A stretch of 64,000 nt of DNA. Origin: Heterocephalus glaber (lineage: Eukaryota > Chordata > Mammalia > Rodentia > Bathyergidae). Positions within the stretch are counted from its first letter, which is position 1; each line of letters begins with the position of its first letter. Both the position numbers and the translations under genes were made by a program. This document shows positions 56,503 through 64,000 of this stretch, piece by piece. The stretch spans positions 44,325,676 through 44,389,675 of the forward strand of contig NW_004624732.1 in assembly GCF_000247695.1 (NCBI RefSeq), read 5' to 3'. The notes under the pieces were generated by a model. The model worked only from the letters and a program-made list of their open reading frames with translations. It was not told the DNA's origin and searched no databases.

Positions 56503-57435
56503 AAACTCTGACTTTCTTTCAAATACAATATAGTGTTTGCTAGTGATGCCATGTGCACTCATTTTTCTGGGAAACTGACTGTTGGTTTCAGCAACACATC
56601 TCTCAACTTTCTGCCTTTTCTTGTTTTATCACAATGCAACATGGCTTGCTTTCTTCCAGGATCTTCTCAATGCTTTACTTACAGAGTATTTTATTGTTAG
56701 TCTAAAAAAAATTACAAAATATTAGGCCTACTGGCTCAGAAGCTATCAAAGCCAAAAATTGTCTCAACTGTCTAATTTTAAGGCTATATTTAAAAATGCA
56801 TCTTATTCACTAGTAAGAAAACTGAAAAATGGACTATTAAAAAAACGAGGTTTGCGCCACTTAGAGAGTGTATTCTATGCACAATTGCTCATATTTAGAG
56901 ATGCCCCTAAATATAGATGTACTGAACTACCTACATATAATTCAGATCATGTCAAAGCACAAACCCTTCTCAGTGTGGGGTAGTGTGGGCATTTTGTTAT
57001 CTATAGCAGCTGTTGCCTCTTTTTGAGGGGAAAAAGCCCACTCTTGTTTAAATTTATGTTGCATTGAGCAGAGTTGTATTGCTGGTGATTGCATGTGACT
57101 CAGCTGTGTCACGTGGCATGACCTGCAATAACCTGGCTTAATGCAGTCCACATGGTGTACTGAATGACACACATTAGAACATTTCCCTTCTCCACAGAAC
57201 TATGTGAGCAGGTGATTTCTCTAAATGGCAGACACGCACATTCTTGTATTTTAAACTTCCACCAGCTTAGCTAAAAATATCTTCAAAAGCCCACCCAAAA
57301 CATTTCCCTTGGTTATTTTTGCAAATTGTTGGGTGACTAACAAAAACCAGGGAGGGAGGCATAAGAGGAAGTTTTGAATTATTTACATAATTTGACAGGA
57401 TGATCCCTCCTTTAAAACATCCACTTGGTAGAAGT
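56503..57435. other. Unique non-coding sequence
   Basis: No gene or clear repeat recognised. Short frames at 56759-57172 on both strands lack domains. Confidence 0.35.
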
Positions 57436-57443
57436 CCCTAAAA

Positions 57444-57523
57444 CAGTGATGGAGAACCTTTTAGAGCTTTCAGTGATACAAAGAGCCCACTATGGCATGC
57501 ATGCCATAGATTTGCCACTACTG
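57444..57523. mobile_element. 80-bp hAT miniature element (MITE)
   Basis: The 80-bp insert starts CAGTGATGGAGAACCTTTT and ends, in reverse, CAGTAGTGGCAAATCTATG: inverted ends beginning CAGTnnTGG. It is flanked by a perfect 8-bp duplication CCCTAAAA (57436-57443 and 57524-57531), the length diagnostic of hAT transposition. An internal GGCATGCATGCC palindrome sits near the right end. It encodes nothing and must have been moved by another element's transposase. CAGTGATGGCGAACC-type ends are known from mammalian hAT families. Confidence 0.82.
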
Positions 57524-57604
57524 CCCTAAAAGAAATGGACTTCACATAATCAGAGTCCTAGGGAGGGGAACAAATCATATGATTATTAGCTCCCTGCTGT
57601 TTGG

Positions 57605-59466
57605 ATTTTTTATTTATTTTTATTTTTTATTTTTTATTTTTTTATTAAATTCTTTTATTGGTACATTGTAGGTATACAACACAATTACATTTCTCATTGG
57701 GAATTGTACCTTTACATAATGCATCTTGGTTCTTATTTTATCCCCATTCCTAGCCCTCCCTTCATGCCTTCCACCCTTCCCTATTTACAAAGACTTTATT
57801 TCCGTTTTTTCCATTTCTCAGCATTTTTCCTTTCCCATCTTTCTTTTCCCCTGCCCCTCCCACTACCCCTACCCCTTTGGACCTTTTCTTCCTATTTTGC
57901 ATTATTGATTATTTATTCTAATCAATGGTACATTTTAGGTATACAATATAATGACATTCATCATTGGAAATTTGCACCTTTACATAGTCTCTCTTGGTTC
58001 TTATTTTTCACCCTTGCCCAGCTCTCCCTTCAACCCCTCCGTTCCTCCCTATTTACCAAGACTTTGTTCCTATTTTTCCATTTTCTCATATTAATCCCAT
58101 TCCCTTCTTTCCTTTCCCCTAGCCCTCCCACTTCCTTCCCTTTGCCCATTTTCTGCCTATTTCACAGTACCTATTATACATTTAGTCCTTATTTACACTT
58201 TCAGTTTCTCACACCAGAGAAACTATTCGGTATTTATACATGTGTGTCCTATTTATTTCACTTAAGAGTATCACCTCAATGTGCATCCACTTAGCCATAA
58301 ATGTCTCTAACTTCTCATTTTTTATGGCTGAGTAGTACTCCATTTTATTAAAAAACCCACATTTTCTTTATCCAGTCTCCAGTTGATGGGCATTTGGGCT
58401 GTTTCCAAGTTTTAGCTATTACAAACTGTGCTGCTATGAACATGGGCACACATATATCACTGTGGTATGATTCTTCTAATTCTTTGGGGAAGATCCCCAG
58501 CAGTGGAATAGCGGGGTCAAATAATTTCCAGTCCTAGTTCTTTGAGGTATCTCCATACTGATTTCCACAGTGCTTGCACCAGTCTACACTCCCACCAGCA
58601 GTAGAGCAGGGTTCCTCTTTCCCCATAGCCCCACCAGGATTTGTTCTTGGTTGATTTCATGATAGCAGCCATTCTTTCTGGAGTGAGGTGGAATCTCAGC
58701 ATTGTTTTCATTTGCATCTCTTGAATGACCAGTGATGTTGAACATCTTTTCATGTATTTATTTGCTATTTCTATTTCTTTGTGTGAGAAATGTCTGTTCA
58801 TTTCAGATGCCGACTTTTGGATTGGGTCTTTAAATTTGGGAGATCTGATCTTTTTAAGTTCTTTATCAATTCGAGATAGTAGACCTTTGTCTGAGGAAGA
58901 GCAGGTGAAGATTTTTTCCCACATTGTGGGTTGTCTCTTCACACTGCTGGTGGTTTCTCTTGCTGTGCAGAAGCCTTTTAATAAGAAGAGATCCCACTTG
59001 TTGATTGCTTGTGCTAGTTCATGGGCAACTGAGGTTTTGTTCATAAAATCTTTTCCTACACCGATGTCTTCAAGGGTTCTACCTAACCTCTGTTCCAACT
59101 GGTTCAGAGTTCTATTTTAATATTTAGATCTTTAATCCATTTTGATTTTGGTTTAGTGCATGGTGAGAGATATAGGTCTAGTTTTAATCTTTGGCAAGTT
59201 GAAACCCAATTTTTCCAGCACCATTTATTAAAGAGGCTATCTTTCCTCCAGTGAGGGTGTTTGACTCCTTTATCAAAGATGAGATGGCTGAGTGTGTCTG
59301 GCATTGTTTCTGCATCTTCTAATCTGTTCCACTAGTCCTCAAGTCTGTTTCTTTGCCACCATGCTGTTTTTATCACAGTAGCTTTGTAGTATAGTTGTAG
59401 GTTGGGGATTGTGATACCCCCTGCCATGTCTCTGTTACCTAGAATTGCTTTTGCTATTCTGGATTC
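57605..59466 (-). mobile_element. 5'-truncated L1 LINE with duplicated 3'UTR
   Basis: Minus-strand L1. A T-rich tail at 57605-57655 (A-tail in sense) is followed by one 3'UTR unit (57645-57910) and a second, proximal unit (57911-58200), then the 3' part of ORF2 up to 59466. The left unit has GGTACATTGTAGGTATACAA and the second GGTACATTTTAGGTATACAA. The right limit corresponds to about position 2015 of the first L1. Confidence 0.85.
58250..59466 (-). pseudogene. L1 ORF2 C-terminal remnant
   Basis: Residues such as [37 protein letters not shown], and [12 protein letters not shown] identify the ORF2 C-terminal third. The longest unbroken piece is 193 codons (59098-58517). The cysteine-rich motif near its end reads [15 protein letters not shown]: cysteine and histidine positions of the usual CX3CX7HX4C pattern are replaced by Tyr or Ser, so it is non-functional. 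Confidence 0.85.
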
Positions 59467-59490
59467 CAGCTAAATTTAAAACAAATAATA

Positions 59491-59757
59491 ATAATTCCAT
59501 TCCCTTCTTTCCTTTCCCCTACTCCCCCACCCCAGGAAAGAAGGGGATGTAATTAATATGAGAAAATGAAAAACTAGAAAGAAAATCTTTGTAAATAGGG
59601 AGGGATGGAGGGGTTGAAGGGAGGGCAGGGGAATGGGGAAAAAATAAGAACCGAGAGACATTATGTAAAGGTGCAGATTTCCAATGGTGAATGTCATTAT
59701 ATTGTATACCTAAAATGTACCAATAAAATTAATAAAAAAAGAAAAAAAATAATAAAA
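59491..59757 (+). mobile_element. Short plus-strand L1 3' tail with inverted head
   Basis: From 59534 the sequence is the sense 3' end of an L1 (AGGAAAGAAGGGGATG onward, to ATGTACCAATAAAATTAAT and an A-rich tail at 59738-59757). The 40 bp before it (59491-59530) is the same 3'UTR region in the opposite orientation. Exact 12-bp arms CCCTTCTTTCCT (59502-59513) and AGGAAAGAAGGG (59534-59545) meet there. This fits a twin-primed insertion with a very short inverted head. Confidence 0.75.
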
Positions 59758-60115
59758 GTTACTCTGTCCCAGAAAGCAATTCTCATAGGTGTGAACACCA
59801 GTTTGATCAGTGTTTTTATCTCTCTTATGTGAGGACAGTGAGTACTGTTGGTCCTCAGTTCACCTCTAAGTGTTTGGTTGTCAATGATAAAATTTTATAT
59901 TGGCTTAGCAGTTCTTTGAATGACCGAAGAAACATTGCTAGCACAGTTTGGAGCAGAATCTTCCTTTGCTATTAAATGAACTGACTAATGTGAATCGACC
60001 ATTTAGTCCTGGTTTCTTGTGCTGTAGCTAAGGGAAGCAAAGAGCCAGATGTGTGATCCTAAATTGAGATCCTGAATGCATAAGAAGGCCAGCATAAGTT
60101 AGGAGTTAGGCATTC
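59758..60115. other. Unique non-coding sequence
   Basis: No gene or repeat recognised. Confidence 0.35.
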
Positions 60116-60119
60116 TGTT

Positions 60120-60295
60120 GTAATTTGGTTGTGCATGTACTAGCTGGGTGAACCACTGCAAGCCACTGAACATCTCTGAATTTTTCCTTCTTTTATAAAA
60201 CAAAATATTCTGTATATCAGAGAGTGGTTGTAAAGAGGACATTGGCTTGTATTATGTGATGTGCCCTGTGGAATGCTTGATATATTTGAGGCTTG
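60120..60295 (-). repeat. MIR SINE, reverse
   Basis: TACTAGCTGGGTGAACCACT, then CACTGAACATCTCTGAATTT, GGTTGTAAAGAGGACATTGG and GATGTGCCCTGTGGAATGC read as the reversed MIR core and tail. Confidence 0.7.
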
Positions 60296-60828
60296 CAAAT
60301 AAGTGAGCTGCCATTAGCTTTGTTACATTCAATTAGAGAAAAATAAAACCAACAGCTCTGCCTCAAGTAAACTGAGAAAAATAAATCAACACGTTTACAA
60401 TATATTCCAAGTTCTTGTTTATTTTTTTCCTTCTAGAAGTGTTTGGAACCCTGGTGTACCATTCAAGTCAATTCTAGACATTTATTAGCTGAGACATCTT
60501 GTTTAGACCAGAAGAGTAAATATCATAGCAAAGTTAACAAATAAAACTTTTGCTTGCCCAAAACATTAACTTTTATAATGAAATGTATATATTTTTAACT
60601 CACTGTTGCCAAGATCTAAAACACCGTTTAACTCTAACACTGAAGACAAAATGTCAGGTTCATTGAGTCTGTCAAGAAAGATAATGATTTTTCAGTACAG
60701 TGTCTATTAATAATTGAATAATTTGTCAATGGGAAAGTGCATTTTTGTGCCAAGAAGTGTCTACATGGGGTGGAACACAGGAGATAATACAGTAAAAAAA
60801 GTAAATTTGGTGAGGTGGATTTGGTTGC

Positions 60829-60830
<2 letters not shown>

Positions 60831-60862
<32 letters not shown>
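60831..60862. repeat. (GT)n microsatellite at a SINE tail
   Basis: Sixteen TG units directly at the tail side of the reverse ID element that follows. Confidence 0.95.
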
Positions 60863-60865
<3 letters not shown>

Positions 60866-60931
60866 GGATCAAACTCAGGACCGTGTGCTTGCAAGGCAGG
60901 CAGCTGAACCACTGAGCTAAACCCCCAGCCC
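60863..60931 (-). mobile_element. ID SINE with microsatellite tail
   Basis: Reverse ID: CTGGGATCAAACTCAGGACC, GTGTGCTTGCAAGGCAGGC, and CCACTGAGCTAAACCCCCAG. Its A-tail has been replaced by (GT)n on the plus strand. Near-matching GGTTGCTTTG and GGCTGCTCTTTG flank the whole unit. Confidence 0.85.
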
Positions 60932-62735
60932 CGGCTGCTCTTTGATATAAAGCAAATATTGAGTGGGAAATAGTTCTACTCTACTGGAAAATTTACACTT
61001 TGCCTTTAAAAAATAAAATATAACTAATTGAACAACTATAGCTATCCTTCTCAGACACAGGATGAGAATACAGTGACATGGAATACTTCTCAGTCATCCC
61101 TGAGGCCAGACCTTGTCCATTCTATTACCTGCCCTTTCCTTCTGAGATGAAATTCACATCTTTATGTTTTCTGGTTTTCCTTCTTTTTCCTCTGACTTTG
61201 GGGAACATTTTTCTTTAAGTTAAACATAGAGTTTTTCTGCTTTCTTTTCTTATTTAACTTTTTAGGCTACTCTTTTTTTCTACCTATAATATAGAATGTT
61301 CTAGATACAATGCACTTCATGTAATATGATGAAACTGAAATTAAGTAGCACTTGGCTACAATCTATGGTAGATATTCAGTAACTTTGTAGTCATATAAAT
61401 GCATTAATGAAATGCTGAATTAAAGAAAACAAGCATGAAAAATAAATGGTTTGTAATGAATGCTATATGCCATTGTTACTATCATACTGACAGGTATTAT
61501 TGGTGCTGTTTTAATTTTGAGATTTCCTGGCCACATGCACACTTGTCTTAACATATTTATTTCCTAGATTAAGAAACCACATACAGTGTTCATTTAAAAA
61601 TTTTGAATCCATGTTCCACTTCCAGCACATGTGAAAAACTTAAGTGAAAGCTAAATAAAAGCAACAGTATAAGGAAAGACAGGACGGTTGAGGAGATGAA
61701 ATTGATTTGAACCAAGTTTTACATGTGGACACATAATTTTACTCCTAGAGTATTATGTGCAGGTGGTAGCCTGAGCTTCAGAAAAGGGAACACTGTGATT
61801 TTCACTAATAAATCACATTTACAGAAACACATGTGTTAAATATATAGGAGTGGGTGTGTGGGGTTTTGCTTTGGGAAACTGGCTATTATTTGCAAAGAGC
61901 TTTCTGTTAATGTCTATATTTTATATTCTGCATCTGCTAGACTTTATCAATAGAGTGAAAGACAAGGGAGAAGTGTTTCTGGGTAGAGAAAAATATGTGT
62001 AAATATTTGTAAAACATATGGCTGCAAAATTGTATGGATATGGCTATAATTTCCTTTTTCAGAAACATAGTTTGAAACAAATAAAAATAAAACTTGTGCT
62101 TATGTATCATCTGGTCTGCGCCCATTCTTTTATAGGTGCAGAAAGGGAGATGTAATGATGTTATACTACTTGTCCCATATGGCACAACTAGTTTACAGCA
62201 TAAAATGTCAACTGAGTTCTCTTGATTCCTGGGCAAGGGCAATTTTTGGTGCATAATGTTGCCTATTAATTTATTGGATAACAATCAAATGATACTATTT
62301 GTAAGATAGAAAAGCATCTGTATTAGACTTATGACCTATTAACACTGAGGAAAAGAACTATGGGATTCAAGGAAAACTAAAATACAAGAATTTATAATGT
62401 GTCCTGAATTGAAATGGTAATTGAATTAGAAAATAGTACAAGAGAGAACATATCCCAAGATAACTTATGCTCACAGAAACCAAATTGTGCAGTTCACATC
62501 GAGAGAGAAAAAGGCTGGTGGGGAAGTGAGACTCTGTGCAGAAAATGGCTTTTGAAGGGAGAGAAATGTTTGCATAGTGAGGAAGGAAGAAGTTTATCCA
62601 ATTATGGGGAGAAACCTGATGTGAAAGGGTAAATCCTACCACTGGCCTGCATGGAGAGTCACTGTTGGCTGGGCAGCAGCCAGGCTTTTGAAAAGGGAAA
62701 ATAAGTTTTAACGTGTAGGGACCAGTGAGTTTAAA
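60932..62735. other. AT-rich unique sequence
   Basis: No exon or clear repeat recognised in about 1.8 kb. Short frames at 61937-62284 and 62367-62801 (minus) lack domains. Confidence 0.35.
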
Positions 62736-62739
62736 CTGT

Positions 62740-62905
62740 GGTGTGTTGAGCAGAGCATAAACTTTGGAGCCAGATTTACCTGAGTAAGGCTCTTCAGGCA
62801 TTATTTAACAATGTGGAAACTGTTCCGTAGGTTACTAAACACTCTTCGCTTTGGCTTCCTCATCTGTTTAATGGAAATAGCACTCCCAGAGTTGTGCCAA
62901 GTGAG
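62740..62905 (-). repeat. MIR SINE, reverse
   Basis: AAACTTTGGAGCCAGATTTA, CCTGAGTAAGGCTCTTCAGG, CTTTGGCTTCCTCATCTGTT and TAATGGAAATAGCACTCCCA read as a nearly complete reversed MIR. Confidence 0.8.
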
Positions 62906-63867
62906 GTAAGACAGAAGTGTTCAAAGAGCCTCCCCAGGATATGTGTGCAGTGAGCACAGCCTTTTACTTTTACTCTCCCATGGGATTCTTTGGAATGCAT
63001 AACATACTATTCCAATAAATACATATATCAAATACATGCATGAAGTATATATCGAATAATATATATGAAATATATTGACAAATTTATATCTACTCTATAA
63101 GCCGAGCTAGTGACTATGTCGGGACCAGGACTAACACAGAAAAGATGTAGGGGATGGTTCAAGATTGGAAATATGTTCCATAGGTGCATTAATGAGGGAA
63201 AAGACCTGGGTTATATAGCTAGACAGCACACAACCCCATCAAGTTAATATTCTGCCCAAATGAACTAACGTATGTGTTGGTATTTATTTGTGGAGTGAGT
63301 ATTTAATTGATCTTCTGTTTTATACAAGAAGTTTTCTGCAGAGTGTGACCCATCACTTAGACAAGATCTACTTATAGAGTATGACACAACTATGACATTA
63401 TATGTTCAAAAGGTGAGATTTAGTGATCCCATGTATATGGAGTACTTTTGTTGAATAGTCAGCTTTATGGACATGTAAATCTAAGAGAGCCACCTTTGAT
63501 TCATGCACTATTCTTCTTTCTTGGTAATTGGAAAAGTGTGCAGAAGGAGATATGAATTTTGAGAAAAGTCCTGTCTATTCCTGAACTTTATTTAGGGAAT
63601 TGGTATAGAAAAACTTTAACTCAACTCAAATGGACTATGGTATTAGGAATAAATTCGGGTGGATTTTAGAATTTCCATAATTCTACAAATTTTCTCATTA
63701 TAGTTGACCAATATCAGTGCGTATTTTATTGTTGATGCCTCTTCAATGGGCATAATCATTGTCAGCATGCGTTGGTGATATAATAGTTGGACAAAGTCTA
63801 AGGATTTTAGATGGCACCTATAGCTTGTTGATATGCATGAAACAGTTTTCACATTAATCTTTAAAAA
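62906..63867. other. Unique sequence with AT-rich tract
   Basis: An AT-rich, ATATAT-containing tract lies at about 62998-63080. No gene or named repeat otherwise. Confidence 0.35.
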
Positions 63868-64000
63868 AAATTTTTTTTTCTTAAATTCTTTTATTAGTAC
63901 ATTGTAGGTATACAACACAATTACATTTCTCATTGGGAATTGTACCTTTACATGATGCATCTTGGTTCTTATTTTTTCCCCATTCCTAGCCCTCCCTTCA
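63868..64000 (-). mobile_element. L1 LINE 3' end, running off the window
   Basis: A T-rich run then CTTTTATTAGTACATTGTAG and a stretch almost identical to 57650-57765 mark the 3' end of another minus-strand L1 of the same subfamily (distal-type 3' end). The remainder lies beyond base 64000. Confidence 0.88.

Noticed and set aside
57704..58294. A 196-codon plus frame with hydrophobic, Ser/Pro/Phe-rich sequence
   Set aside because: It is the pyrimidine-rich antisense of the L1 3'UTR; same reason for the frame at 513-899.
1..64000. CRISPR arrays, bacterial operons, phage or defence systems
   Set aside because: No regularly spaced repeats, ribosome-binding sites or dense genes; the sequence is a repeat-rich mammalian genome segment.

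Overview
This window looks like vertebrate nuclear DNA, specifically a rodent outside the mouse/rat clade. Three observations support that. (1) It carries many tRNA-Ala-like ID SINEs, with the A-box core TAGCTCAGTGG and a B-box-like GAGTTCGATCC. (2) It carries monomeric B1/7SL-type SINEs and B1-dID composite SINEs; from the literature, B1-dID occurs in squirrels, dormice, beavers and caviomorph/hystricid rodents. (3) It carries lineage-specific L1 LINEs on top of old mammal-wide repeats (MIR, L2, MER5-like, MLT1-like). I cannot fix the species or locus; a castorid or sciurid-related rodent is my best guess.

I find no convincing protein-coding exon, rRNA, functional tRNA, CRISPR array or bacterial-type operon. 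The longest open frames are L1 remnants or translations of SINEs and simple repeats. The window behaves as an AT-rich intergenic or deep-intronic segment, with a few islands whose texture suggests conserved regulatory DNA.

Layout: 1-230 holds B1 fragments. A nearly full-length, dead L1 on the minus strand fills 440-7330: 3'UTR, ORF2 remnant 791-4742, ORF1 remnant 4794-5919, long 5'UTR to about 7330. From 7330 to 22030 there is non-coding DNA with ID, MER5-like, MIR, L2, B1-dID and MLT1-like repeats, plus a very strong G-quadruplex motif at 12891-12913. The stretch 20040-25180 is the best candidate regulatory zone, with three enhancer-like blocks at 20060-20230, 23150-23620 and 24950-25180. 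From 25200 to 42400 the DNA is mostly unique, with scattered MIR, B1, L2 and ID copies, a perfect inverted repeat at 31561-31609 and a GC-rich patch with an EGR-type site at 37390-37530. From 42440 to 57530 there are an old LTR, hAT DNA transposons (one an 80-bp miniature copy with a perfect 8-bp target duplication), a TIR element, B1-dID, and a tandem array of three ID elements. From 57605 to 59757 there is a 5'-truncated minus-strand L1 with a duplicated 3'UTR, abutted by a small plus-strand, apparently twin-primed L1 tail. Another minus-strand L1 enters at 63868 and runs off the window.

Because there are no genes, nothing acts as a pathway here. The history is one of insertion: old mammalian repeats, then hAT elements, then lineage-specific L1, whose machinery is the presumed mobiliser of the ID and B1-dID copies. 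Several SINE insertions show intact target-site duplications and nest inside older elements. All family names rest on recognition by eye, not on a database search.
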